NCBI GenBank assembly: GCA_023053685.1
Contig: JALIGW010000003.1
Coordinates: forward strand, 144,355,008-144,419,007
Reading direction: 5' to 3'
Length of the DNA: 64,000 nucleotides
Source of the DNA: Diadophis punctatus similis
Lineage: Eukaryota > Chordata > Lepidosauria > Squamata > Dipsadidae
Below the pieces are notes generated by a model. The model was not told the origin of the DNA and ran no database searches. It saw nothing but the letters and a program-made list of their open reading frames with translations. Made by a program: the position numbers and the translations under genes. This document shows, one piece after another, positions 33,313-45,314 of the stretch (the stretch's first letter is position 1; each line of letters opens with the position of its first letter).

Positions 33313-33639
33313 CAGGAGTCAGCAACCTGCGGCTCTGGAGCCGCATGTGGCTCTTTCATCTCTCTGCTGCGGCTCCCTGTTGCTGGTCGGCACCACAATT
33401 TTGAGAAGAGCTTCTGGTTGGCGGGGGGTGCAGGGCGGGCCAGGAGGAGACTCTATGGCAAGGGGCGGGATTTCCGGTCAGCTCCACAATTGATAGGGCT
33501 TTTGGCTAGGACTGGTAGAGGAAAAAGGACACCGCGCTAGGAGGTGGGTAACCGGATTTCTGGTTGGCTCCAGAATTGAACAGGGGGCTTCCGGTTAGAC
33601 CTTTGTGGCTCTTTGAGTGTTTAAGGTTGCCGACCCCTG
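33313..33639. mobile_element. hAT-type MITE (CAGGGGTCGGCAACC family)
   Basis: Ends CAGGAGTCAGCAACC and GGTTGCCGACCCCTG; direct flanks gtctaacc (33305-33312 and 33640-33647) are a perfect 8-bp target duplication. Longer than its relative at 18789-19036 because of an extra internal gcggggggtgcagggcgggcc segment. Confidence 0.93.
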
Positions 33640-33782
33640 GTCTAACCAACTCTAAGCATCTTATACCAGGGATCCCCTACCCCCAGGCCACAGACTGGTT
33701 AGGAATCAGATCACATAGCTGGAGGTGAGTGAGTGAAGTGAGCAAAGCTTCATCTGGATTGTAGCTACTGCAGCTACTATAG

Positions 33783-34014
33783 AGCCATGGTGGTGCAGTG
33801 GTTAGAATGCAGTACTGCAGGGCTAACTCACTGCTCACTCCAGGAGTTCAATTCTGAGCGGCTCAAGGTTGACTCAGCCTTCCATCCTTCCAAGATCAGT
33901 AAAATGAGGACTCAGATTGTTGGGGGCCAATATACTGACTCTGCAAACTGCTTAGAGAAGGCTGTGAAGCACTGTTAAGTGGCATTTAAGTCTAAGTGCT
34001 GTTGCTACTGCTAC
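33783..34014 (+). mobile_element. SINE with L2/MIR-like tail
   Basis: Begins agccatggtggtgcagtggt, has a B-box-like gagttcaattctgagc, tcaaggttgactcagccttc, and ends aagtctaagtgctgttgcta. Same family as the copies at 29461 and 31761. Confidence 0.87.
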
Positions 34015-34863
34015 TCCCCAGCGCTCCCTCAGCTCCACCTCAGATCATCAGGCGTTAGATTTTCATAGGAATGCAAACCAACTGTGTATGTGAGGGATCT
34101 TTGTTGCACGCTCCTCTTCTCACCCCTGCCCCCCCCCCCAGCCTGTGGAAAAAATGTCTTCCACGAAACCAATTCCAGGTGCCAAAATTATATTATAGAT
34201 TATTATTATTTTAAAAAATCAAACAATGCAGGCAAAAGAACAACATAAGCATGTAATAAAACATTCTGAACCTAGTATCCATTTCTTATCCTGCACAAAC
34301 ACTATAGACTTCAATTCTTCCTTTGGTTTCCAAAGGAAATAGCAAGATGTTCATTTTTCCAGCATGACAAGAAGTATCTTATCTTCTTGGAGAAAGCTAT
34401 TTCACAGGTAGCAGTCTGCTATTGAGAATAGCCTTTTTTGGGGGGTTTCCTCACACTAAATTCCACAATGCAATCTTTACTTGTATGTACTGATCAAGCA
34501 AGTCCTTCCCAGAGTCAGTGGTCTTGAAAATAACTAAATCTTATGCCATATAAGAGTTTATAAGTGGTAATCAGAACTTTGAGTTGAACCCAGAAACAAA
34601 TTCTGTGTAAAAACAAAAAAAAAGTACAAAATGGCAATAAAAGGCTTGACTTGGGCAGCTTTGGTTGTAGTTTCAGGATGGTATTTAAGACCTACAGAGC
34701 AAACTAAAATACATGTAATCCAGACGAGGAAGGACAAGAGCACAAATGACCATGGCCAATGTCTCTTCTTCCAGAGGACATCACATAGCTGAATCTGGGA
34801 AATTTTTTTAAAGATACAGAAAAAGATACAGAAAATGAGGATTAACTCCAAGCATCCTAGAGA
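34015..34863. other. Unique sequence, no gene seen
   Basis: Contains a C run near 34130 and an A run near 34615. A minus-strand open frame (about 34558-34795) with a hydrophobic segment (SFVLLSFLVWITCILVCSVG) lies here, but it continues into transposon sequence and has no supporting context. Confidence 0.4.
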
Positions 34864-34871
34864 ATGTAGCC

Positions 34872-35859
34872 CAGTGATGGCTTCCCCCGCCCCCCGTGCA
34901 TGTGGATGTGCGTGACCCCGTGACCCCCGCATGTGTGCATGAACCCCCACATGCACCCCACCCCATGCATGCACGCAACCCCCGCACATACATGTGTGAC
35001 CCCACATGCCCCGCCCCCACACATGCACGTGTGTCTCCCGCATGCACCCCACCCCCATGCATGTGTGGCAGAGACCTGAAAACCAGCTGGCCAGCCTGAG
35101 GCTTGGTGTTGTGGTCCGCCGGCGGCCTGCGGAGCTGGCAGCAGAGTTGGACAGTGAGAAGTCTGGGGAGGAACATGGGCCAGTCCTGGAGTCTGGGGAA
35201 GGCTCTGTGTCGGAGGCAGAGATGGGGCCAGGGCCATCTGGGGGTTCTGTGCTGACTCCGGAGCTTCCAGAGACTGACATCAGCGAGGCAGAGGAACAGG
35301 GGGAGCCTGTTCCCAGTGCGCGCATGCGGAGAGCTGCCAGAAGGCAAGAACAGTTAAGACAAAAAGGGTGACTGGGGAGTAAGGCTTGGAGATGATTGGC
35401 CCCTCCCATAAGACATAAAAGAGGAGCAAAAGGACATGAGCCTTTGCAGGAAGCAACTTTGTTCATTCTGGTCGGTTTAAACTCTGAAGCTCTGTTTTGA
35501 CTTTGTGCTCCGTTTGGCCTTGCCAACATAATTGGCAATTAAGTCTTTGGCAGCGTGTCAAGGAAGATAAAGGTGGGTGCTTATCAGCCTTATCCAGAAA
35601 GACTGTGGCAGACTTCTGTCGGACTATTTACAAACTGCTTGGGACTCATTACGGGCTGTGAATGAAGATAATTCACAGCCATTGAAATAAAAAGAGGGTT
35701 TTTGGAATTAAGTGTGTGATTGTTACTGTCTCAGGAAGCCTTGGTCAGAACATGTGGGCGCATGTGTGGTGGAGCTGAGCTGGGGCAACGGCTCATGTGC
35801 CCGCAGAGAGGGCTCTGCGTCCTACCTGTGGCACACATGCCATAGGTTCGCCATCACGG
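34872..35859. mobile_element. hAT-type element (CAGTGATGG ends) carrying an LTR insertion
   Basis: Left end CAGTGATGGCttccc, right end cataggttcgCCATCACGG. Direct flanks atgtagcc (34864-34871 and 35860-35867) are a perfect 8-bp target duplication, which shows that both ends belong to one insertion. The interior before 35107 is a gcatgca/cccc-rich degenerate tandem repeat. The piece from 35107 to about 35752 is a separate LTR-like insertion. Confidence 0.85.
35107..35752 (+). mobile_element. Candidate solo LTR inside a hAT element
   Basis: The unit starts TGTTGTGG and ends CAGAACA (TGTT...AACA inverted termini). It has a TATA-like cataaaag at 35414-35421, then a gagcctttgcaggaagc region resembling R, and AATAAA at 35686-35691 before a T/G-rich stretch, so U3-R-U5 order fits. 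Alternative right border at 35739 would give cttgg direct flanks. The first 260 bp are open in one frame (acidic, SEAEMGPGPSGG...), possibly a former coding end or just U3. Family (gypsy or endogenous retrovirus) not determined; no internal region is present. Confidence 0.55.
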
Positions 35860-35867
35860 ATGTAGCC

Positions 35868-36330
35868 CATGTTTCTGGAGTAATTTGGGAATAGATCATC
35901 TCTTGCATGGCCTCTGAATGTAGTCTGAGAGAAACCTTCAGAAAAGCCTCTCCTGTAAATCTTAGCATGCCCACAGCCTCAGATAGTGAGGCCTTAAAAC
36001 AATTTAAATCCACAGGGCTTTAAAGGTTAACACCAACCTTTCAAATAGTGCCCAGAAAATAAATGGCAACCAGTGCGGATCTTTTAATACGGGCATCGTG
36101 GCATTTTGTAATGTGAACCAGGTAGCAACTTAGTTGTTGCGTTTTATATCAGTGGGAAATTCTGAACACATTCCTTTTTTTGCTTCCTTTGGGACCTTTG
36201 TTTCATATATTATGCTTTGTCTGGTTTTTTTTTCTCTGTTGTGTAAATTAGAGCAGGTTGCAATAATGTGGCCCTATCTCAATGGCTACATTCTCCACAG
36301 CTGGGAAGGGTTGCAGATTTGGTTTGTAAA
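35868..36330. mobile_element. L2-like LINE tail remnant (tentative)
   Basis: cacagggctttaaaggttaacacc and gcccagaaaataaatggcaacc resemble the L2-type LINE 3' region also seen around 59520. Diverged; borders uncertain. Confidence 0.35.
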
Positions 36331-36649
36331 ACAGTAAAAAAAAAAAAAAAAGGAAAGGAAAAAAGCAGGCCTCTGTTGTAGGGAGGCCATTTCAAAACCA
36401 GGGCACCACAAACGGAGAATGTTGTGCTCCTTGTACTAAACCTCTGAACTCCTTCTCAGATGATAGCTCTTCTGAGTGCTTTAAAGTGCCTGATATTTCA
36501 ACGCATAAAGGAAAACCACTGGCAATGTACAAGGAGATCTAAGATTATATTAGCCTGTTAGATAGATTATAATTGCTTGAATTAACAAGGACAGTATGGT
36601 TCTTTCGATATAAAATAGTCCATGTTTGGAGGCAGCTAGATATCCTGAT

Positions 36650-37205
36650 GGGGTCTAGGTCAACTCGCTGTGGCCAACTCGCCATGGTCATCCTGTCCTG
36701 GCCAACTCGCTGTAGCAGAGGTGGGTTCCTCCTGGTTCGAAGCGGTTCGCCCAAACTGGTAGCGACCCACTGGTGACGTCATGATGATGTCATGGAACCG
36801 GTTCAGTCAGTGCCGGTCCGTAGGCACTGCCATTTTTTAAAATTTTTTTAAAAAAATAATAAAAAATATTTTTTTTCTTCTGAGCATGTGCAGAAGCCGA
36901 GTTTCCGGCACTGTGCATGCGGTCGCCATCTCGTTTTCAGCTTTTTTTCTTTTTAAATTTTTTTTAATTTAATTTTTTTAATTTAATTTTTTTTCTTCTG
37001 AGCATGTACAGAAGCTGAGTTTCCTGCACTCTGCATGCGGTCGCCATCTTGAGGAAGCGAACCGGAAGCAAGGTAAGTTAGAACCCACCCCTGCGCTGTA
37101 GCCATATTGCTTCAGCACAACTCTCCACGAACCAACTTGCCACAGGGTGAGGTGGCCACGGCAAACTGGCCAGTGGCCACAGCGAGTTGTTCCATTCTGT
37201 CCTGA
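36650..37205. repeat. Second copy of the GGCCAACTCGCCATGG minisatellite element
   Basis: Forward units (ggtcaactcgctgtggccaactcgccatggtc) at 36655-36715 and reverse-complement units (ggccacggcaaactggccag, ccacagcgagttgttccatt) at about 37130-37200, split by a hAT insertion at 36716-37093. Without the insertion it is a compact foldback like that at 3308-3637. Confidence 0.65.
36716..37093. mobile_element. hAT-type MITE (CAGAGGTGGGTTCC ends)
   Basis: Ends CAGAGGTGGGTTCC and GAACCCACCCCTG; direct flanks cgctgtag (36708-36715 and 37094-37101) are a perfect 8-bp target duplication. Two partial tandem copies of ttcttctgagcatgt.cagaagc.gagtttcc are visible inside (about 36880 and 36995). Confidence 0.93.
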
Positions 37206-37609
37206 TGTCATCCAGTGTTTGGAATGAACATCCCTACAGTTCATTTCCATTGATGATATTTGACTTTAGCTGATGGGAATGGAACCCAAAACATAGGAAG
37301 GGGGATACATGATTTCCAATCCTAGTTCTGAAAGATCCTTAGACAATAGTTTCACAAAAGTGGATTACTTCTGTCATTGTCAACTGCCATTGAAAAATTA
37401 AGCCATTTTCTTTTTTTAAAAGGTTACAGCACACATTGCATACTTTCAACAAAGATTCATAAACCGTGATCGATCCATCATGAAGTTGTGGAACAATATT
37501 CTACCTAACTTCCATCTTGGAATGGCTTGCCTCTAGAAGTTTTGCGTGCTTCCTCACTGGAGGTTTTTAAGAAGCGACTGGACAGCTATTTGTACGGAAT
37601 GGCATAGGG

Positions 37610-37982
37610 CAGTGATGGCGAACCTTTTTTGGTTCGCGTGCCAAAAAGGGAGGGGGATGCGTGGGATCACGGATGTGCGTGCCCACACCCATAATTCCAT
37701 GCACCCCCGCGCATGCGCGTATGACACCCCCACTCCCAGCATGCAATGGCACACCCATTTTTTGCTCTCTCCAGGCTTCTAGGAGCCTGGGGAGGGCGAA
37801 AACGGCCTTCCCCACCCCCTCTGGAGGCTGGAAACAGCCTGTTTCCTGACTCCCAGTGGGCCCAGAAGGCCCGAAAATCAGCCGGCCGGTGCGCACATGC
37901 GCGCCGGACCTGAGCTCGCGTGCCCACTGATATGGCTCCGCGTGCCACTTGTGGCACCCGTGCCATAGGTTCGCCATCACGG
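37610..37982. mobile_element. hAT-type MITE (CAGTGATGGCGAACC ends) inside CR1
   Basis: Starts CAGTGATGGCGAACC and ends GGTTCGCCATCACGG. Direct flanks gcataggg (37602-37609 and 37983-37990) are a perfect 8-bp duplication of CR1 sequence. Open frames inside are compositional. Confidence 0.95.
37708..37719. promoter_or_regulatory. CGCGCATGCGCG palindrome (NRF1-like)
   Basis: Perfect palindrome close to the NRF1 consensus, inside the hAT element at 37610-37982. Confidence 0.45.
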
Positions 37983-38059
37983 GCATAGGGTCTCCTGCTT
38001 GAGCAGCGGGTTGGACTAGAAGACCTCCAAGGTCCCTTCCAACTCTATTATTCTGTATT

Positions 38060-39312
38060 TTGTATTCTGCATTCTGCTCTTTTCCATACAGAGGTATACA
38101 GAAGCCATGTATATAATAGTGAAGCCTTGTAGTATTGATATATCCTAATGAGATTGCACGCATGAATTAAACACTATGGGGAGGGCAAGTGAGTTCATGA
38201 ATGTTTGCCAGGTCTTAAGATGCAGGATATATTCGTTATTTATTGTTATTACCATAAAGTGAAAAATAGATTACAGAGGCTAATTATTCAACCAAAATAT
38301 TCCTCATTCTTGCTTCACAGTGCTGTATAACAGTTGATGTATGCATTCAAAAATGAAAAAGCAATATTTTTTAAAAAAAATATTATTTTGATCAACCTTC
38401 TTCAACCTATACCAATGTCTCAGAGCTTAATGATCTTACACATTCTGTTTTCCTTGGCATTTGTAGATATCTGCCTTTTTCACCAACTGATTTATGTACC
38501 ATGGAATGAGCAATCAAAGAAGCAACACCTCCCAACCTTTGAACTGTAGATCCTCCACTCACTTCTTTGAAGCCAGAACAAGTCCTGAACTTTATCCATT
38601 GAACCCAGAGTGATACAAAATTCATATCTTCCAGCCCGTGGTCAATCACCATTCCAAGATGGCGTCTTTCTAGGACAAGTATGAGCCAAGAGCAGATGAA
38701 AGACTACAGTGTAGGAAGAAACAATGATATGCTATTGAAGAGGCAGCAGTAAAAACCAGTAATAAACAGGCTTCCAGTGGGGACTGCCAGCTAAAACTGG
38801 CGAAGCATGTGGCAAACCCAAGATGTAACAGCTGGCCCTATACTAAAGCTACCCAACGAGTAATCCACCACATGTTCCTGCTTGCTGTTCAGCATATGAT
38901 GAGGAAGGTTTGCTTTAGCTCATCAAATGCTGGATAGCAGCTTGTGTCATGTGACCATTTGACCTTCAAAACTGCCAGTTTGGAGGGTGTGAATTAGTCC
39001 TGACACCAATTATGAAGACAAAGATAAATATATTACTCTTTGGTATTTCAATTTCTGACTATATTTTAGGACGCCTTATCCTTTTATGAAACAATCTCCT
39101 AGGAGCTAAGACATAAATGGAAAACAGTACGAAAATAAAACGCATAGAGAAAGGGACTCTGCGGTTGTACAGCTCTGAAGAAAAAACACAAATGTTCCCC
39201 TTTCTGCCACAATCTAAACACATTTTGGCTTGAGAAACTATAATTATTACTGCATGAACAATATATAATCCAGCTAAAGACAAACATTTTCTCAGCCTTC
39301 ATCTATAACTGT
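38060..39312. other. Unique sequence, no gene seen
   Basis: AT-rich, no domain or repeat family recognised. Confidence 0.45.
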
Positions 39313-39884
39313 CAGGTAGTCCTTGATTTATAACAGTTTATTTAGTGACCGTTTGAAGTTACAATGGCATTGAAAAAAGTGACTTATGACCACTTTTCAC
39401 ACTTATGACCATTGCAGCATCAATCCTGACTGCTCTTTAGAAGGCCAGATCCTGAAGATGAAACTCAAATACTTTGGCCACCTAATGAGAAGGAAGGACT
39501 CACTGGAGAAGAGCCTAATGCTGGGAACGATTGAGGGCAAAAGAAGAAGGGGACGGCAGAGAATGAGGTGGCTGGATGGAGTCATTGAAGCAGTCGGCGT
39601 GAGCTTAAATGGACTCCGGGGGATGGTAGAGAACAGGAAGTCCTGGAGGAACATTTTCCATGGGGTCGTGATGGGTCGGACACGACTTCCCAACTAACAA
39701 CAACAACAAGCAAAGTCAATGGGGAATCCAGATTCACTCAATAACCGTGTTACTAATTTAACAGCTTCAGTGATTCACTTAACAACTGTGGTAAGAAAAA
39801 TCGTAAAATGGGGCAAAACTCAAATTTTTCACTTAGCAATATAAATTCCGGGCTCAATTGTGGTTGTAAGTCGAAGGCTGCCTG
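39313..39884. mobile_element. TA-MITE (CAGGTAGTCC family) interrupted by BovB
   Basis: Left end CAGGTAGTCCTTGATTTATA, right end gtaagtcgaaggctgcctg followed by TA. The middle of the family consensus is replaced by a BovB tail (39421-39709), with a loss of about 150 bp of MITE sequence at the junction. Confidence 0.82.
39421..39709 (+). mobile_element. BovB (RTE) LINE 3' end
   Basis: Encodes MKLKYFGHLMRRKDSLEKSL, GKRRRGRQRMRWLDGVIEA and WRNIFHGVVMGRTRLPN with a stop, the diagnostic C-terminus of BovB/RTE ORF2. A tail of about five AAC units follows (39696-39709). Only the last ~90 codons are present, intact but far too short to function. BovB is abundant in squamates and known for transfer between reptiles and ruminants. 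Confidence 0.93.
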
Positions 39885-39889
39885 TATAA

Positions 39890-41119
39890 CTCTGTTTAAA
39901 ATTTGACAGAGTTTCAACATTGTTTAAACATTGAAAAATATTTTCGTCGGATTTTTATTTTTATTGTTATTTATGCAATTTCAGAGTGCTTCCAGTTATG
40001 ATTCCCCTCCCTCCCAGTTCTATAGGAGAAGCTGTTTGAAAGCGAAGGAACTTTGTTGCAAAAAAAACAAAACAGAAAACAAAAAAACCATGAAAATGAG
40101 GATGTAAGCAGATTAATAACTTTGGATTCTACAGATCCGAGTAGTGTGCCTGGTTTAGCTCTCAGCTGCATCATTATATCAATTACTTAAGGGAGTGACA
40201 TAACAGGATGGGCCCTCAAGGCATAAGTCTCCACCTGCAATCGAATTAGACCAGGCCCGATCCCTTTGTTATTTTATCCCCTTATAGAAACTTCTGGAAC
40301 AGGGGAAACATGTGGAATTTCCAGAAGCTGGATATTGCAAAGGAGCTGAGTTTTCTAAATACGTCCACTAGATAGCACAATAAACTTTCTTCATTTTTTG
40401 TATAGTTGGGAGACAGAAACAACAACAACAAAAATGTGCAGAGTTTTCCTTCCTCCCCCCCCCCCACCTCTCCCCCCTCCCACCCAGAGAGCCATTAGCC
40501 TTTCAGGCTCAGAGTAATGGAGCTTCAGAAAAAGATCAAAGTTTTTCAGATAAGTATTCCTTTACACAATGTTACTGACACTCTACTTTGTAAACAGTTT
40601 TTTATCCTCTTCTCCCTCCCATTCCCCACTTTCTTTTTTTCCTTCTTCTTCTTCTTTTTGGTTAAAAAGAACATATAAACATGCCAAGTGAGATAGATAG
40701 ACTGTCACTTTTTTTCTTTTTCTTGCCTGCTTTGTATGTGAGTTAACTGCTCCATGAGCATCAGAGTTGGGCTGCACTGATACAAATGAACTCGGGCCTG
40801 TCTTTTGTATAAACAGTCAAATAAAAAATGAAGGGCATATGAAATAATGCCAAGCACGAATTGTGTTTCAGGAACATTGTTTCCAACTTTGATCTTCTTC
40901 CCTCTTTCTCTCCCACCACCCACCCCCAAATCTCTTTTAAAGGGCTTTGATGGGAAAGGGCTGTTTGTCCCTTCGAAAGTGGAGTTGAAACATGACTAGC
41001 AGAGCTGTCTGCGAACAAAATTAAAACCTTGAGGAGGAGGAGATTGTAGATTCTTCTCTTAAAATGACCCTGGGATAAGGAAACCAAAAGGTATTTGTCC
41101 GAAAGTAACCACATAGAAG
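39890..41119. other. Unique sequence, no gene seen
   Basis: AT-rich with C- and T-rich runs near 40450-40490 and 40600-40660. No domain recognised. Confidence 0.45.
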
Positions 41120-41262
41120 CAGGGGTCTCCAACCTTGGAAATTTTAAGCCTGGCGGACTTCAGTTGCCAGAATTTGCCAGCCAGCAAAGTGGTAAAGGTG
41201 GCTGGGGAATTCTGGGAGTTGAAGTCCACCAGACTTAAAGTTGCCAAGGTTGGAGACACCTG
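41120..41262. mobile_element. Palindromic hAT-type MITE (CAGGGGTCTCCAAC ends)
   Basis: Ends CAGGGGTCTCCAACCTTGG and CCAAGGTTGGAGACACCTG with facing arms over nearly its whole 143 bp. The flanking octamers are only weakly alike. Confidence 0.87.
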
Positions 41263-41286
41263 AGATAGAGAATTTCAACTTAGATA

Positions 41287-41661
41287 CAGGTAGTCCTCCA
41301 CTTACAACAGTTCATTCAAAGTTACAACGGTACTGGGAAAAGTGACTTATGACCGTTTTTCACACTTATGACCGTTGCAGCATGCCCAAAATCACGTGAT
41401 CAAAATTTGGATGCTTGGCAACTGCCTCATATTTATGACGGTTGCAGTGTCTCGGGCTCACGTGATCACCTTTTGCGAGCTTCGGACAAGGGGAAGTCAG
41501 ATTCACTTAGCAACTGTGTTACTAACATAACAACTGCAGTTGATTCGCTTAACAACTGTGCCAATAAAAGTCGTAAAATGGGGCAATATTCACTTAACAA
41601 CTGTCTGACTTAACAACAGGAATTTTAGGCTCATTTGTGATTGTAGGTCAAGGACTACCTG
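41287..41661. mobile_element. TA-MITE (CAGGTAGTCC family), full-length copy
   Basis: Flanked by TA on both sides. Ends CAGGTAGTCCTCCACTTACA and tgtaggtcaaggactacctg. Internal landmarks are atgaccgtttttcacactta, atcacgtgatcaaaatttgg and aactgtgccaataaaagtcg. 375 bp, no coding. Best copy for comparing the family in this window. Confidence 0.9.
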
Positions 41662-41669
41662 TATTAATG

Positions 41670-43458
41670 TTGATATATAGACCATAAAGATCTGCAGTGA
41701 GGAAATACAACCTTTTCTTTACAATTTCCAGGAGAGCTGCTGTTCAGGATTCCAGCCAACCACTTCACTTACAGCTAAGTTTTCTGTTTCTCTTTCCAAG
41801 CCAAACTCAACTATCCTTTAAGCATTGGTTCCTATAACTTTATTAAAACTTTGGCAAAACCAAAACCAGAAATACCCCCTCCTCCCTATTTTCTATTTTT
41901 ATTTTTGTGACTGGAGCAGAAGCATTTCTGTGGGGAAGATCAATAGTGTCAAATAGCAGAGTGAAGTCCCACCCTCTTTTGTGTGCAATGTGTCAGTGCA
42001 TGTGGCACAGGTTAAAAACAGGCACCTCGTCATCTCCCTGGTTGCGCCTGTCATTTTAAGCTATTCACTCCCCCCACCCCCACTCAGCCTACCCTGATTT
42101 TTGTGCCTGTTGGTATTCAACTATATTGTATGAGAATAATACGACAGCACAGTGGGTGGAAAGGGGTCACTGTATCAGTAAATTCGAACCGTCCATTGTT
42201 GTGTGCCAGTTCAGGGAATTTGTAGCGAGCCAAGACTATACACTGTTTAATAATGGATCACTTTGCTTAATTTCTCTGCCAAATCATTTTAATGCTCCCA
42301 ATGACCTTATTTTTCTATGGCCGCTTTAATTTCCTGAGACCCCCTTTATGCAACATAACTGTGCTAAGACAGCGTTTGTATATTTTCCTGGGATTGCCAC
42401 AACAGGAACCCAGGAAAAGATGCGGCTGCTTTAAGATGTGGCCGATAATTTCTACATTAATAATGTACTGGTACATGGACACACACGCCCCAAAGCATCT
42501 CCTGGCAATCAAATCCAAAGTGCTTTTCTACCCAATTTTATAGCACTTTGAAATATTCAAAATGACCACATTATTCTATGGTAATAGTTATGGCATCTCT
42601 CAAAGGCAGAGAAGTTATCAATACACACGTATTATGTCAAGAAAGAATGATAGGCAGGAGTAAAATAATTTGTCAGAAGCCATGATGCTTCTTCCGGTTA
42701 CTTAACATCTTTTAACTGGATGTGTAAAGCGATTCATTAAAAAATATTATTTTTAGGAGGGTTTTATTTGTTATAGTTGATGAAAACTTCAAATCATCTT
42801 AAAACTGGCTGAATCCCACAGGAAACCCACATCTATGAATGAGCCTAAAACTAGCTTGATATCTTGATGAAAACCATTTAAATCTTATGCGCTTATACTG
42901 GGAATAAGTACTAGTGAATTCAGAGGAATTCATTTCTAATAAGTTCTGTTATTTCCAAAATTGTTTAATATGGCATGCCAGACACTAGATCCCATATTAG
43001 TAGCTGCATGATTGTTTAGTGATCTACATGATAAAGTACCCTCTTTCTTACTATCAAACATATGTACTGATTTTCAGTAACAAGTGTAGACTATGGTTCA
43101 GCTTGTCAAATGAGATGGGAGTGTGGTGTGCAAATTTCATGCACAGTACTCTTTTTAGCACAGTTAGGGACTCAAAGGAACACATTTTGCTTTAACACAT
43201 TAAGGACCTCAAAAGACAAAATGTGTATTTTAGTTTTGAAATCTGGTCTGCTTTTGGAGGATACCACAACGGTTTTAAATAGAGATACTCTATTTCAATT
43301 AGGCGTCTCACATAACATTGCAAACTTTTTTGGAGATATATAGAAATAATACCTCAGGCATTTTCCCTGTATGTTTCTTGGTTAATAAGAGCACTATATG
43401 TCTGAAAATAAAAGAAACTATTGTGTTATTTAATAGATTGAACAATTCAGAATAATTT
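41670..43458. other. Unique sequence, no gene seen
   Basis: AT-rich, no domain or repeat family recognised. Confidence 0.45.
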
Positions 43459-43586
43459 CTCCTTTCCTTTCCTTTCCTTTCCTTTCCTTTCCTTTCCTTT
43501 CCTTTCCTTTCCTTTCCTTTCCTTTCCTTTCCTTTCCTTTCCTTCTTTCCTTTCCTTTCCTTTCCTTTCCTTTCCTTTCCTTTCCT
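43459..43586. repeat. (TTTCC)n pentanucleotide microsatellite
   Basis: About 25 TTTCC units with one small interruption near 43545. Confidence 0.97.
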
Positions 43587-43589
43587 ACT

Positions 43590-44540
43590 ATAGCTAGTAA
43601 TTGGGCTCAGTGTTCCATTGAAAAATCTTTTCTTAGTTTCCATGGATATGGTTCCTCCTCCCCACCTTTCATAAATAACTCCAAGGAGCATAGTTGTTGA
43701 ATGAGCAAAGCATGAATTGATTTCTCACTTCGGGGACTTCCTGCTGACCAGATTGCTGTCTTGAGAAAAATGAGCTGGATCAACTCAACTTAATCCCCAA
43801 TGAACAGGAGTAGTAGATCACTTTGCAAAAACCAGCCATGCATGATTCAGCTCTCATGAGCTGAGAAACTACCAGCTAAAAATCACCTTTTGACCTCAAC
43901 CTATGCAGTGATTCTAGGCTAGGAATAAGATATTTGTAGACACTGGACATAGAGTTGGACTTTCTCTAAACGGCAGAGAAGAACATTTTTTCTATTGGAG
44001 AGGCAAAAGTTTAATTTAGTTTCACATAGTAAGCAAGGGCACATATAAAAGAATATGGTCAAGAAAAATAAATGGGTAGAGCTAAGGATGTATTGAATTG
44101 TAATTAAATCATATTAATCAAAACTATGTCACATGTATTTTATAATTTTCCCCTTCGGTCACAAACAAATCATAAGCCAAACAGTATCATTACATAAATA
44201 TGGAAAAGATACCTTCATCTCTCAAGGCCTGGAATAGAATGATAAAAAGTCCAAAGAAAGTGGTTTTTATGTTCTGCAATAGGCAATCTTGTCTGCAGCA
44301 AAGCCAAAACAATCTGGCCATGTCAGGTCTGTGAAGCTTCCGCTGTTACGGGAGTGAGGGTTGAGTTTCTGAAGAGTCTGGCTCTATTGCTGCACATGAT
44401 GAGGTTGATAGGAGCATTAAGCATCAGCCACATCAGCTTCTAGACTTCAACTGAATCCAGTTGCCTGCTGAAATCAGTTCCTACAATATTCCAGCATTTC
44501 TTTCCTGAAATTTATCTGTTCTCAGCATACATTCTGTCCT
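43590..44540. other. Unique sequence, no gene seen
   Basis: No domain or repeat family recognised. Confidence 0.45.
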
Positions 44541-44542
44541 GA

Positions 44543-44740
<198 letters not shown>

Positions 44741-44743
44741 TTT

Positions 44744-45150
44744 CAGGGGTGGGCTTCACAATTTTTAGCAAGGGGTTCTCTGCCTGGTTACTGGGTGGGT
44801 GTGGCCATGATGGCCGTGGCCTAGTCCGCCTCCTGCACCATGGTGGGGGGCGTTTTTGCCCTCCCCAGGCTCTGGAGGCTTTCCTTGAGCCTACAGGAGG
44901 GCAAAAATGGCCTCTCCAGGCTCTGGAGGCAATCCAAACTTCCGATAAGCCCATTTTTCGCCCTCCCTGAGCCTCCGCGCGCGCCCTGCATTTATCTGCA
45001 TCCAAAATGGGCCGCGTGGGGACTCCTGGGAAGGGCGGGGTGGGGTGGGCAGGGCTAGCCAGGAGTGGGATTTGGGGGTTCTCCAAACTGCACAGAATCT
45101 TAGCTAAAGGTTCTCCTGAACCCCTGCGAACCCCCAGCAGCCCACCCCTG
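44744..45150. mobile_element. hAT-type MITE inserted in an ATCT array
   Basis: Ends CAGGGGTGGGCTTC and GCAGCCCACCCCTG are inverted repeats (one offset). CTAT repeats lie immediately on both sides. A clean 8-bp duplication is not visible, probably because of slippage in the repeat (tatcattt left, agttatct right). Interior has two tandem ccctccccaggctctggagg-like modules. Confidence 0.85.
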
Positions 45151-45152
45151 AG

Positions 45153-45310
<158 letters not shown>

Positions 45311-45314
45311 CTTG

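Larger units (their letters stand above)
37515..38056 (+). mobile_element. CR1 LINE 3' tail interrupted by a hAT element
   Basis: gaatggcttgcctctagaag through gcgactggacagctatttgtacgg precedes the insert and tctcctgcttgagcagcggg through ccaactctattattctg follows it, which together form the CR1 3' end as at 59100-59278. Confidence 0.88.

Noticed and set aside
34558..35538. 326-codon minus-strand open frame with a hydrophobic segment
   Set aside because: Most of it is antisense to the LTR-like unit and the degenerate hAT repeat. The 20-residue hydrophobic part lies in unique DNA without splice or promoter support.
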